Shown here: positions 1 to 8,290 of the stretch, in pieces
Layout of the letters: every line of letters begins with the position of its first letter
Numbering within the stretch: position 1 is the first letter of the stretch
Assembly (NCBI RefSeq): GCF_000829695.1
Contig: NZ_BBNN01000028.1
Span: forward strand, 1 to 64,000
Source of the DNA: Streptomyces sp. NBRC 110035
GTDB lineage: Bacteria; Actinomycetota; Actinomycetes; Streptomycetales; Streptomycetaceae
Reading direction: 5' to 3'
DNA: 64,000 bases
Notes under the pieces: generated by a model
Seen by the model: the letters and a program-made list of their open reading frames with translations, nothing else
The model's database searches: none
What the model was told of the DNA's origin: nothing
Position numbers and translations under genes: made by a program

Positions 1-2
1 GG

Positions 3-719
3 TTCGCGACCGCCACGCCGAAGACCGCCGACGGCGAGGCCGAGATGATCCGCCAACTCAAGATCGCCCATGACCAGGCCGTTGAACAGCGTGCGGCAGC
101 GATGGTCACGATGAAGGCGATACTCGTCCATGCCCCGGACGCCCTGCGCCGGGAGACGGCCGGCAAGACTCAGGTCAGCCTGGCGCGGCACCTCGCGGCT
201 CTGCGTCCTCGCCGTCTGGAAGGACCCGAGGACGCACTTCGCCACACCCTGCGGACGCTCGCCAAGCGGTGGCAGTACCTGGACGCCGAGGCCAAGGAAC
301 TGACGAAGATGATCGGCGACCTGGTCCAGCGGGTCGCCCCGCAGCTGCTCGAGCCCTTCGGTATCGGCGTGGACACGGCCGCGGAGATCCTCGTCGTGAC
401 CGGCGACAACCCCGAGCGGATCAAGTCCGAGGCCGCCCTCGCCAAGCTCGCGGGCATCGCTCCCGTCCCCACCGGCTCGGGCATGACCAGCGGCAGGCAC
501 CGCATCAACCACGGCGGTCACCGCCAGCTGAACGCCGCGATCTACCGGACCGTCATCGTCCGGATGCGGTTCCACCGGCCCACGATCGACTACGTCGCCC
601 GCCGCACCGCCGAGGGCAGGACGAAACGGGAGATCATCCGATGCCTCAAGCGTTACGTCATCCGCGAGGTCTACCACCTGCTCCGACCCGCCCCAAGGAC
701 GGCCTCCGCGGCGAGTTGA
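3..719 (+). CDS. IS110-family transposase, C-terminal part (cut by window edge)
   Basis: The reading frame is already open at base 3 and ends with TGA at 717-719, so the N-terminal RuvC-like DEDD domain lies outside the window. What remains carries the C-terminal IS116/IS110/IS902 domain: a helix-hairpin-helix-like stretch (LLEPFGIGVDTAAEILVVTG), then SEAALAKLAGIAPVPTGSG and HRINHGGHRQLNAAIY, which are hallmarks of the family. IS110 enzymes move circular elements without terminal inverted repeats. I cannot tell whether the complete gene is intact upstream. It abuts an IS3 remnant 10 bases downstream, so this is an old insertion hot spot. The first ATG visible (45) is internal and not a real start. 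Confidence 0.88.
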   Translation, partial: FATATPKTADGEAEMIRQLKIAHDQAVEQRAAAMVTMKAILVHAPDALRRETAGKTQVSLARHLAALRPRRLEGPEDALRHTLRTLAKRWQYLDAEAKELTKMIGDLVQRVAPQLLEPFGIGVDTAAEILVVTGDNPERIKSEAALAKLAGIAPVPTGSGMTSGRHRINHGGHRQLNAAIYRTVIVRMRFHRPTIDYVARRTAEGRTKREIIRCLKRYVIREVYHLLRPAPRTASAAS

Positions 720-729
720 CAACTATAGG

Positions 730-981
730 AGCGTCAACGCTCCCGCGGAGAACCTGTGGATGCTGATCAAAACGGAGTGCGTGCGCGGTCGGGTCTTCGC
801 GACCAGGGCCGAGGCGAACCTCGCGCTCTTCGAGTACATCGACGGTTTCTACAACAACCGGCGCATTCGGGAACGGCTCGGCTGGCTCAGTCCGATCGAG
901 TTCGAGGAGAAGCACTGCACCAAGCAGGCGACGGCCGAACCGACGAACCTGGACACCCGTCAACCCGCTCTGACCAGCTGA
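730..981 (+). pseudogene. IS3-family transposase OrfB remnant (C-terminal tail)
   Basis: About 83 codons of an IS3-type integrase-core transposase survive. The readable frame from about 730 gives SVNAPAENLWMLIKTECVRG followed by EANLALFEYIDGFYNNRRIR and LGWLSPIEFEEKHC, which matches the extreme C-terminus of IS3/IS407-type OrfB: the last catalytic glutamate region, then the YN..R.H/R..LG..SP..F motif. The rest of the transposase, OrfA and the inverted repeats are absent, so the gene is dead. The ATG at 760 is internal. The IS110 gene ends 10 bases upstream, suggesting that its insertion or a later deletion removed the front of this element. Confidence 0.85.
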
Positions 982-1268
982 TCAGCACCTCTCGCACAGC
1001 GGGGGAACCTCACATCGCCGCACACCTGTTGCTCATGGGCGTACACCGTGCCCGCCTGCTCGGGTACGGGCGCAAGGACCTGGTCCGGCTGGTCGACGCG
1101 ACCGGCATCGAGTAGTGGGGGAGGTCCTCGGACCGGCACGCGGACCTCCCTGTGCTCGCGCACCGTGAGTCCGTTTCCGTAACCGGGCGAGTGTCTGGTC
1201 GGGCGCCCCGACGCGGCGCCCGGCCTGACAGTCAGCTCAGGGCCGAGGGTGGTGCCGAGGAGCGCGCC
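982..1268. other. Intergenic stretch after IS remnants
   Basis: Between the IS3 remnant and the stop of the CooC-like gene I see no gene I can support. One open frame continues to 1115 (ending LGYGRKDLVRLVDATGIE), but it has no recognisable domain and no ribosome binding site. It is probably debris from the transposon boundary. Confidence 0.4.
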
Positions 1269-2270
1269 TCAGAAGGGCAGGGTCGGCGGGCCGGGGACGT
1301 ACTCCGGGTCCACCTGGGCGGCCAGGTCCTCGCCGGTGCGGGCGTCGGCCCAGGAGCGGGCGTTGCGGAGGTGGAACTCCACGGCGTGGCGGTGGAGGCG
1401 GTCCCAGTCGCGGAGGTGGGAGTCCACGGCTCCGCGCATGACCGTCAGGGCGTGGCGGTTGTGCGGCTCGAGCCCGCTGAGGGGGTCCGACGCGGCCGGG
1501 GAGCCGGAAGCGGCCGGGGCGGTGGGCTGTGGCCGGCCCTGTTCCGCCGCCCGCACCCAGTCCGAGTGCACCAGGTGGGTCAGGAGGTCGTCGCCCACCT
1601 GTTCCTTGAGGAAGAGGAGGTCGTCCTCGCAGGTCACCTTGTTGCCGACGACCGCGACACGGATGCCGAACTCGCGGGCGTGGTGGCGGTACTGGTGGTA
1701 GACGGAGACGCCCTTGCGGGTGGGTTCGGCGACCAGGAGGGTGAGGTCGAACCGGGTGAACAGGCCGGAGGCGAAGGCGTCGGCGCCGGCGGTCATGTCG
1801 ACCACCACGTACTCGCCGGGGCCGTCGATCAGATGGCCCAGGTACAGCTCCACCGCGCCCAGCTTGGAGTGGTAGCAGGCCACGCCCAGGTCGCTGTCGT
1901 CGAACTCGCCCGTGGCCATCAGCGGGACGCCGCCGACCCGGCAGACGTGCCGTGCGTGCAGTTCGTCGTCGCCGAGCAGGCTCAGGAGACGTGAACCGCG
2001 GCCGGGCGGGGTCGTCTTGATCATCGACTCGGTGGAGGTGATGCGGGGGTTGGCGCCGCGCAGGTACGCCTTGATGTCGTGCAGGCGCGGGCCCAGGGGA
2101 GGGGGCATCACCGGGGTGCCCCCGGCGGGGGCGAGCGCCTCGGCCAGGTGCTGGTTGATGTCGCCGTCGATGGCGAGCACCGGGGCGCCGTCGGCGGCCA
2201 GGTGACGGGAGAAGAGGGCCGACATCGTCGTCTTGCCGCTGCCGCCCTTGCCGACGAACGCGATCCTCAT
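1269..2270 (-). CDS. CooC/MinD-like P-loop ATPase
   Basis: A 333-residue deviant Walker A ATPase of the SIMIBI class. The N-terminus MRIAFVGKGGSGKTT has the P-loop with signature lysines at residues 8 and 13. The later VVVDMTAGADAF and DLTLLVAEPTRKGV segments match the switch and nucleotide-sensing parts of CooC, the ATPase that helps load nickel into CO dehydrogenase. The C-x-C metal-binding pair of CooC is here C-Y-H (VACYHSK), so a different metal or partner is possible. The ATG at 2270 is chosen because the P-loop follows at once; the much longer open frame upstream is only GC-driven. It is transcribed away from a GNAT/ABC/MFS operon, with a Zur-like palindrome 17 bases before its start. 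A metal-handling role is inferred. Confidence 0.8.
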   Translation of the reverse strand: MRIAFVGKGGSGKTTMSALFSRHLAADGAPVLAIDGDINQHLAEALAPAGGTPVMPPPLGPRLHDIKAYLRGANPRITSTESMIKTTPPGRGSRLLSLLGDDELHARHVCRVGGVPLMATGEFDDSDLGVACYHSKLGAVELYLGHLIDGPGEYVVVDMTAGADAFASGLFTRFDLTLLVAEPTRKGVSVYHQYRHHAREFGIRVAVVGNKVTCEDDLLFLKEQVGDDLLTHLVHSDWVRAAEQGRPQPTAPAASGSPAASDPLSGLEPHNRHALTVMRGAVDSHLRDWDRLHRHAVEFHLRNARSWADARTGEDLAAQVDPEYVPGPPTLPF

Positions 2271-2286
2271 CGGCGCCCCACTCTTT

Positions 2287-2301
2287 TGAAAACGAATGTC
2301 A
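2287..2301. promoter_or_regulatory. Zur/Fur-like operator candidate
   Basis: TGAAAACGAATGTCA is an imperfect 15-bp palindrome in an A/T-rich island between the divergent ATPase and GNAT genes. By eye it agrees at 12 of 15 positions with the actinobacterial Zur-type box TGAAAATGATTTTCA. It lies 17 bases before the ATPase start, where a bound repressor would block transcription. The assignment to Zur rather than another Fur-family protein is inference. Confidence 0.45.
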
Positions 2302-2423
2302 TGTCGGTAGGTTCTAGGGGTGCCGTCGCGGCCGTGTCGCATTCCGCGGCGCGTGTCGCGGCTGTCCGCCGGGAGGTTCACCCGGATGATCGATTCCGGA
2401 GGCTTAATGCATATGATGCGCAA

Positions 2424-2984
2424 GTGCGTGACTACATCATCAGGACCGCGGGTCCGGCGGACCTCGACCGTGCGCGAGCCGTGATGCTCGACACCGTCTA
2501 CCGCGACTTCGGCACCGGTTACGTGCCCCGGTGGCACGGCGACATCGTCGATCCGGCCGCCGCCTACCTCTCCTCGCCCCGCCACACCCTCCTCGTCGCC
2601 GTCGACCCCGAGGGCCCCGGCGACGGCGGGAGCGGTGCCGGGGACGTCGTCGCCACCGCCGCGCTCGACTCCCGCGGGCCCGCGCATCCGCCGAACCCGC
2701 GCGAACTCGCCGAGCGGTATCCCTCCGGCGAGACCGCGCAGGTGCGGCGCGTGTACGTCCGGCCGGACCACCGCAGGCGCGGGCTCGCCCGGCGCATGGT
2801 CGGCCACCTGCTCGGCTTCGCCGCGGCCGACGGCGGTTACCGGTCCGTGTACCTGCACACCGACCCGTCCGTCCCCGGCGCCGAGCCCTTCTGGCGGTCC
2901 CTCGCCAAGGTCGTGCACGATGAACGTGAGGACGCGGGCCGCGCCGGCGGCGTCCTCCACTTCGAGATCCCGATGGGACGGTGA
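2424..2984 (+). CDS. GNAT-family N-acetyltransferase
   Basis: A 186-residue acetyl-CoA-dependent acyltransferase. The diagnostic motif A is at about residues 108-125 (RRVYVRPDHRRRGLARRMV), with the R-x-x-G-x-A pyrophosphate loop; the preceding strand and the following HTDPSVPGAEPFWRSL helix fit the fold. GTG 2424 is chosen because IIRTAGPADLDRAR, the usual first strand and helix of GNAT enzymes, starts directly after it; the upstream open frame reads antisense to the ATPase. The next gene begins 3 bases after the stop, so it heads an operon with the ABC and MFS genes. The substrate cannot be read from sequence; modification of a small exported or imported chelator would fit the neighbours. 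Confidence 0.82.
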   Translation: MRDYIIRTAGPADLDRARAVMLDTVYRDFGTGYVPRWHGDIVDPAAAYLSSPRHTLLVAVDPEGPGDGGSGAGDVVATAALDSRGPAHPPNPRELAERYPSGETAQVRRVYVRPDHRRRGLARRMVGHLLGFAAADGGYRSVYLHTDPSVPGAEPFWRSLAKVVHDEREDAGRAGGVLHFEIPMGR

Positions 2985-2987
2985 CCG

Positions 2988-4499
2988 GTGCGCCGGCTTC
3001 CTCCGCGGCTGCTCGCCGCCCTCGCCCTCACCCCGCTCCTGGCCGGCTGCTTCGCCTCCGCGGGTGAGGACTCCGCCGGCGGCGACGACGCCGGCGGCGG
3101 CTCCCGGCTGCGCGTCGCGCTCGCCTTCCCGCCCGCCGAGCAGCTCTCCCCGTACGGCGCCGACGCCACCCTCCTCAGCCGGCTCGGTGTCTCCGAGGGG
3201 CTGACCGCGATGGACGCCAACGGCGCCGCCGCGCCCGCGCTCGCCCAGTCCTGGCGTCAGGACGGCGACAGGAGCTGGGTGTTCACGCTGCGCGAGGCCC
3301 GGTTCCAGGACGGCACGGACGTCACCCCGGCCGCCGTCGCCGCCGCCCTCACCCACGCCGCCGAGGCCGAGCCGGTCCCCGGCGCCCTCACCGGCGTCAC
3401 CCTGACCGCCGAACCCGACGGCGACCGGGCCGTCCGCGTCGGCACCGCCGAGCCCGACCCCATCCTGCCGCTGCGGCTCTCCAGCCCCAGCCTCGCCGTG
3501 TTCGCCGAGAAGGCCTACGGGAAGGGCGGGGACGCCCGGCGCGTCGACCCCGTCGGCACCGCCGCCGGACCCTTCGAACTCACCAAGGTCGACGGGGCCG
3601 CCTCCGCCACCCTCGACCGCTTCGACGACTACTGGGGCGGGCGCGCCCAGGCCTCCGGCATCGACGCCCGGTTCATCGCCGACGGCACCGCCCGCGCCAA
3701 CGCCCTGCGCACCGGCGAACTGGACATCGCCGAAGCCGTACCCGTCGCCCAGGCCGCCACCCTCGACGCGGCCATGCGCCGCGACACCGCCACCACCCGC
3801 ACCACCAGCCTGCTGCTCAACGCCGCCTCCGGCCCCTTCAAGGACCCGAAGCTGCGCGCCGCCGCCCGCGAGGCCCTCGACACCTCCACGCTCGCCGAAG
3901 GCGTGTACGAGGGGTACGCCGACCCCGGCGCCGGCGTCTACGGGCCCGCCGTGACCTGGGCCGACGGCAAACGCGGCAAGCCCACCGGACGAACCCGGGC
4001 GGCCGGTGGCGGCGACGGTGCCGCGATCACCCTCGCCACCTACGACAACCGGCCCGAGCTGCCCGAAGCCGCCCAGGTGCTGAAGCAGCAGCTGGAGAAG
4101 GCCGGGTTCGAGGTCGAGCTGGAGGTGCGGGAGTACTCGCGGCTCGAAACCGACGCGCTGGACGGGACGTTCGACGCGTTCGTCCTCGCCCGCAACACGA
4201 TGCTGGACACCGGCGACCCCGTCGCCGTGCTCGCCGCCGACTACACCTGCGACGGCGCGAACAACATCGCCCAGCTCTGCGACAAGGACGTCGACCGGGC
4301 CGTCGCCGAGGCCGAGCGGACCGCCGACCCCGACGAGCGGCAGGACGCCGCCATGAAGGCCGAGGCTGCCGTCCTCGGCAGCGACGCGGTGCTGCCGCTG
4401 GTCCACCAGCGCATCATCACCGGCGTCGGTGCCTCGGCGCGCGGCGTGCTGTTCGACCCGTACGAGCGCACCCTCGTCGGTACGGGAACGCGGCGCTGA
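2988..4499 (+). CDS. ABC transporter substrate-binding lipoprotein (DppA/NikA type)
   Basis: A 503-residue solute-binding protein of family 5 (peptide/nickel/opine binding). It begins with a lipoprotein signal (RRLPPRLLAALALTPLLAGC), the lipobox cysteine being residue 21, and then a short Gly/Ala/Asp linker. The body has family features such as WVFTLREARFQDGTDVTPA, the WxF-x-LR...F-x-DGx-V/T region of DppA/OppA/NikA proteins. It would sit outside the membrane and feed ligand to the permease encoded 2 bases downstream. The GTG start lies 3 bases after the GNAT stop. The ligand may be a peptide, an opine-type metallophore or a metal chelate; the Zur-like box upstream favours a metal connection but does not prove it. 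Confidence 0.85.
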   Translation: MRRLPPRLLAALALTPLLAGCFASAGEDSAGGDDAGGGSRLRVALAFPPAEQLSPYGADATLLSRLGVSEGLTAMDANGAAAPALAQSWRQDGDRSWVFTLREARFQDGTDVTPAAVAAALTHAAEAEPVPGALTGVTLTAEPDGDRAVRVGTAEPDPILPLRLSSPSLAVFAEKAYGKGGDARRVDPVGTAAGPFELTKVDGAASATLDRFDDYWGGRAQASGIDARFIADGTARANALRTGELDIAEAVPVAQAATLDAAMRRDTATTRTTSLLLNAASGPFKDPKLRAAAREALDTSTLAEGVYEGYADPGAGVYGPAVTWADGKRGKPTGRTRAAGGGDGAAITLATYDNRPELPEAAQVLKQQLEKAGFEVELEVREYSRLETDALDGTFDAFVLARNTMLDTGDPVAVLAADYTCDGANNIAQLCDKDVDRAVAEAERTADPDERQDAAMKAEAAVLGSDAVLPLVHQRIITGVGASARGVLFDPYERTLVGTGTRR

Positions 4500-4501
4500 C
4501 G

Positions 4502-6349
4502 ATGCGACGGCAGGTGGCCGCACTCCTGTGGCGGGCCGTCCTCGCGGCCGTCCTGGTGTGCGGCATCGGCCTGCTGCCCTGGCTCGCGCGCACCGACCCG
4601 GCGCGCACCGTCCTCAAGGCCCGCTCCGCCGAGCGCGACGCCACCCCCGAGGTCCTGGCCGCCGTCCGCGCCCAGCTCGGACTCGACGCCGGGCCCGCAC
4701 ACCTGCTGGGGCAGTGGCTGAGCGGCCTGTGGCGCGGGGACGCGGGACGGTCGTGGATCTCCGGCAGCGAGGTCATGCCCGACGTGCTCCGGGCACTCGG
4801 CGCCTCCCTGCTGCTGATGACGGTGGCGCTCCTGGCCGCCGCCCTCACCGCCGCGCTGGTGTGCGCCCGGACGCTCCACCTCGGCGCGCGGCGACGGCTC
4901 GGCGGCCGGCGCGCCGCGGGCACCGGGTCCGCCGTGCTCGCCGCCCTGCCCGAGTTCCTCCTGGCGTCCGTCCTCGCCACCGTGGTCGCCGTGCAGTGGG
5001 GATGGCTGCCCGCCCTCGGCTGGTACGGACCCCGGTGGACGGTGCTCCCCGCCCTCGCCCTCGGCCTGCCCGCCGGGGCCGTCCTCGGCAGGCTCCTCGA
5101 CGACCTGCTGCCCGGCGCCTTCGCCGAACCCTGGGCCCGGAGCGCCACCGCCCGGGGCATCCCCGGCCGGCGCGTCGCCCGCCAGGCGGTACGCCGTTGC
5201 CTGCCCGCGCTGCTGCCCAACCTCGGGCTGTTCGTCGTCGGGCTGACCGGCGGGGCCGTCGCCGTCGAGCAGGTCTTCGACATCCCGGGACTCGGCCGCA
5301 CCACCCTCCAGGCCGCCCTCGCCCAGGACCTGCCCGTCCTCCAGGCGGGCACCCTCGCCCTGGTCCTGCTCGCGGCCCTTGTCACCCCCGCCTGCCGGCT
5401 CGCCGCCCGGCTGCTCACCGGACCCGCCCTGCGCGACGGCGCCCTGTCGACACTGCACCGGCAGCCGCCACCGGCCCGTCGCGTCCAGCCCTTCGCCCAC
5501 GGCGCCGTCCTGGCCACTGTCGTCGTCCTCGGGCTGGCCCGCGACCCGCTCGCGCTCGACACCGCACAACGGCTTCAACCCCCTTCCCTCACCCATCCGT
5601 TCGGCACCGACGCCCTCGGCCGGGACATGCTCGCCCGCGTCGGGCACGGCGCCTTCGACACCCTGCTGCTCGCCCTCGGGATCAGCGCGGCGACCCTGTG
5701 CATCGGCGTCCTGCTCGGGCTGGTACCCCGGTTGTCCGGGGCCCTCGTCGACACGGTCAACGCCGTACCGCCGGTGCTCGCCGCGCTCCTCGTCACCGCC
5801 GCCGTGGGCAGCGGCACCACCACACCCGCGCTCGCCGTGACCGCCGTCGGCTGGACCGCGCTCGCCGCGCACACCTCCGCGCTGCTGCTCCAGGAACGCG
5901 CCACCCAGCACCTCGCCGCCACCAAGGGCCTGGGCGCCGGCCGCCGGTATCTGCTGTGGCGCCACCTGCTCCCCGCCGTACTGCCGCCCGTCGTCCGCCA
6001 CGCCCTGCTGCGACTGCCCGGCATCGCCCTCGCCCTCGCCTCCCTCGGCTTCCTCGGGCTCGGCGCCCAGCCGCCGTCCCCGGAATGGGGCCTGCTCCTC
6101 GCCGAGAACCAGCCCTACGCCGAACGCGCGCCCTGGGCCGTCCTCGCCCCGGCCGCAGCCCTCGCCCTGCTCGGCGCCCTCTCGGTGACGGCGGCGGGCG
6201 GACCGGGACGGCCGGGTCGGGAGAGGGGACGAGGGCGGGGAACACGTGGGGCGTCCGGGCCGGAACGGCCGGAAGGGCTGGAGGGGCCGGCCTCGGCCGG
6301 CAAGCCCGACGGCACGCAGGACGGGGACCGGCTGGTGGAGGCACGATGA
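4502..6349 (+). CDS. Fused two-domain ABC permease (DppB-DppC type)
   Basis: At 615 residues this is about twice the size of one permease subunit. The first half (about 1-310) resembles DppB/NikB, with the cytoplasmic EAA-like loop around WARSATARGIPGRRVARQAV; the second half (about 330-570) resembles DppC/NikC, with its own loop TKGLGAGRRYLLWRHLLPA and the typical TDALGRDMLARVGHGA entry. Both halves are rich in membrane helices, so one chain would form the whole channel. After residue 570 there is a Gly/Arg/Pro-rich tail with no domain. Its TGA overlaps the ATG of the MFS gene. The expected ABC ATPase genes (DppD/DppF) are not present here. Confidence 0.85.
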   Translation: MRRQVAALLWRAVLAAVLVCGIGLLPWLARTDPARTVLKARSAERDATPEVLAAVRAQLGLDAGPAHLLGQWLSGLWRGDAGRSWISGSEVMPDVLRALGASLLLMTVALLAAALTAALVCARTLHLGARRRLGGRRAAGTGSAVLAALPEFLLASVLATVVAVQWGWLPALGWYGPRWTVLPALALGLPAGAVLGRLLDDLLPGAFAEPWARSATARGIPGRRVARQAVRRCLPALLPNLGLFVVGLTGGAVAVEQVFDIPGLGRTTLQAALAQDLPVLQAGTLALVLLAALVTPACRLAARLLTGPALRDGALSTLHRQPPPARRVQPFAHGAVLATVVVLGLARDPLALDTAQRLQPPSLTHPFGTDALGRDMLARVGHGAFDTLLLALGISAATLCIGVLLGLVPRLSGALVDTVNAVPPVLAALLVTAAVGSGTTTPALAVTAVGWTALAAHTSALLLQERATQHLAATKGLGAGRRYLLWRHLLPAVLPPVVRHALLRLPGIALALASLGFLGLGAQPPSPEWGLLLAENQPYAERAPWAVLAPAAALALLGALSVTAAGGPGRPGRERGRGRGTRGASGPERPEGLEGPASAGKPDGTQDGDRLVEAR

Positions 6350-7599
6350 CGTTCCCGGCCTCCCTGGGCTCCCGCAGGACCGGCGCGGAAGGCAGCCGCC
6401 GCCCCCGACTCTCCCTGCTGCTGCGGCTGCTGATCCTCACCCAGCTCGCCTTCAACCTCGGCTTCTACGCCGTCCTGCCCTTCCTCGCCGCCCATCTGGG
6501 CCAGGCCATGGGCATGGCGGGGTGGCTGGTCGGACTGGTGCTGGGGCTCAGGACGTTCAGCCAGCAGGGGCTGTTCGTGGTCGGCGGGGCCCTGGCCGAC
6601 CGGTACGGCATCCGGCCCGTGGTTCTCGCGGGCTGCGCCCTCCGGATCGCCGGGTTCGTGTGGCTCGGGTACGCCGGGCGGACCTGGGCGGTGATCGGCG
6701 CGGTGCTGCTGATCGGCTTCGCCGCCGCCCTGTTCTCACCGGCCGTCGAGTCCGAGGTGGCCCGCCAGGCCGTCGTGTGGGAGGAGGAGAGCGGCCAGGC
6801 CCGCACCCGCGTCCTCGCGCTGTTCACCGTGGCCGGACAGGCGGGGGCGTTCGTGGGGCCGCTGCTCGGCGCCCTCCTGCTGGCCGTGGACTTCCGCACC
6901 GCGTGTCTCGCGGGCGCCGGGGTCTTCGTCCTCGTCCTCGCCGGACACGCCCGGCTGCTGCCCCAGCGCATACCGGGCCGGAAGCGGACGCCGGTCCGGG
7001 GCGGGCCGCGGCTGGTCCTGCGCAACCGGCCCTTCCTCGCCCTGTGCTGCGCGTACGGCGCCTTCCTGCTCGCCTACAACCAGATGTATCTCGCGCTGCC
7101 CGCCGAGGTGGAGCGCGTCACCGGCTCGCAGACGTCGCTGGCCTGGCTGTTCGCGGTGTCCTCGCTGCTGGTGGTGACCACCCAGCTGCCCGTGACCCGC
7201 TGGGCGGGCAGACGGCTGACGACGCGCCGGTCCATGGCGGCCGGTCTGCTGCTGATCGCGGCCGGGTTCGCGGTGGTGGCGGGGACGGCTGCGACGACGC
7301 GGCCCACGGGGTGGCCGGGAGCTGCCGCACTGGCGCCGGTGACCGGGTTCGTTGTCCTGCTCACCTTCGGCCAGATGCTGGTCGCGCCCGTGGCCCGTGC
7401 CTGGGTCCCCGATCTCGCCGAGGACGGCCGGCTCGGCCTTTACACCGGGGCGCTGTCCTCCGTCTCCGGACTCATCGTCCTGGCCGGCAGCTCGGCCACC
7501 GGAGTCCTGCTCGACGCGGGGCTGCCCCCCGCGGTGCCCTGGCTGGTCCTGGCCGGCGTCACGGCGGCGGCGGTGGGGCTGCTGCCCCGGCGCGGGTGA
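6346..7599 (+). CDS. MFS transporter (drug/metallophore exporter-like)
   Basis: A 417-residue, roughly 12-helix major facilitator. The first-half signature is seen as GGALADRYGIRPVVLAG between helices 2 and 3, the MFS motif A (G-x-x-x-D-R-x-G-R/I-x). The ATG at 6346 overlaps the permease TGA in an ATGA junction, so the two are translationally coupled. Combined import (ABC) and export (MFS) genes in one operon recall metallophore systems in which the MFS protein secretes the chelator and the ABC system recovers it. No chelator synthase is visible nearby, so a simple drug or metabolite exporter remains possible. Confidence 0.85.
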   Translation: MTFPASLGSRRTGAEGSRRPRLSLLLRLLILTQLAFNLGFYAVLPFLAAHLGQAMGMAGWLVGLVLGLRTFSQQGLFVVGGALADRYGIRPVVLAGCALRIAGFVWLGYAGRTWAVIGAVLLIGFAAALFSPAVESEVARQAVVWEEESGQARTRVLALFTVAGQAGAFVGPLLGALLLAVDFRTACLAGAGVFVLVLAGHARLLPQRIPGRKRTPVRGGPRLVLRNRPFLALCCAYGAFLLAYNQMYLALPAEVERVTGSQTSLAWLFAVSSLLVVTTQLPVTRWAGRRLTTRRSMAAGLLLIAAGFAVVAGTAATTRPTGWPGAAALAPVTGFVVLLTFGQMLVAPVARAWVPDLAEDGRLGLYTGALSSVSGLIVLAGSSATGVLLDAGLPPAVPWLVLAGVTAAAVGLLPRRG

Positions 7600-7698
7600 C
7601 GGACGGGACACCTCACGCCCGCTCGGTCCTCCCCGGCTCCACGGTGTCCGTCGTCGACGCGGTGAGGGGCCCGCTCCCCGTTGAGGCATGCTGTACGC

Positions 7699-8076
7699 AT
7701 GAGTTCCGAAGCCGTAGCCCAACTGCACGAAGTGCGTGAGCTGTTGGCGTCCTTCCAGGGGCCGTCCAGTATCCGCCGGGCCGCCGAACTGGAAGGGGCA
7801 GCCGAGCAGGTCGCCTCCTGCGCCGCGGACCTGGTCGACGTCAAGGTCCCCCGCGACCTCCAGCTCCGGCTCGCCTTCGCTGTCAGAGCTCTCCGGGACG
7901 CTCGGAAAGCGGCGCGTGCCCACCGCCGCAACCCACTGACCCGCCCGCTCTCCCAGGCCCGCTTCGCGCTGAACACGGGCAAGGCGGACGGCTGGATCCA
8001 CGGAGCTCTGGAGATCCTGGACCCCGAGAACACACCCCCGTCCCCCTACGACGCGGACGAGGCGAACATCGGGTGA
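7699..8076 (+). CDS. Conserved hypothetical protein, 125 aa
   Basis: I do not recognise the family. The protein MSSEAVAQLHEVRELLASFQ continues as an acidic, helix-rich chain with several Ala/Leu/Arg segments (QLRLAFAVRALRDARKAAR), no signal peptide and no membrane segment. ATG 7699 is preferred over the in-frame TTG at 7681 because good coding character begins there. It is a single gene, separated by 99 bases from the MFS gene and followed by a hairpin-rich repeat tract that divides it from the convergent phosphotransferase gene. The regular helices suggest a small soluble helical protein; no function is offered. Confidence 0.6.
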   Translation: MSSEAVAQLHEVRELLASFQGPSSIRRAAELEGAAEQVASCAADLVDVKVPRDLQLRLAFAVRALRDARKAARAHRRNPLTRPLSQARFALNTGKADGWIHGALEILDPENTPPSPYDADEANIG

Positions 8077-8102
8077 CCGAACGCCTGGTAACAACCGTTG
8101 GG

Positions 8103-8228
8103 CAACGAACGCCGGGCAAGAGCCGTTGGGCAACGGCCAGCAGGCAACGAACGCCGGGCAAGAGCCGTTGGGCAACGGCCAGCAGGCAACGAACGCCGGG
8201 TAACGGCCATCGGGCAAGGACCGTTGGG
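8103..8228. repeat. 42-bp tandem repeat with internal hairpins
   Basis: A 42-bp unit begins at 8103 and repeats at 8145, with a third, diverging copy from 8187. Each full unit contains CGTTGGGCAACG, which can fold as a 5-bp stem with a GG loop, and related degenerate copies continue to about 8245. It lies between two convergent genes (ending at 8076 and 8291), so it may serve as a bidirectional terminator. The open frame through it only translates the repeat. Confidence 0.75.
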
Positions 8229-8290
8229 TAACGGTCGCCGGGCAGCCAGCCACAGGGCCCGCGCCGGTCACCGTGGCCGACGTCCGGACG

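Noticed and set aside
2271..4523. Upstream open extension of the ATPase frame on the minus strand (up to 1084 codons in all)
   Set aside because: It runs antisense to the GNAT and binding-protein genes and is Gly/Val/Glu-rich without domains; in GC-rich DNA such frames are common.
8103..8228. Possible CRISPR array
   Set aside because: The copies are directly adjacent without unique spacers and no cas gene is present; it is a simple tandem repeat.
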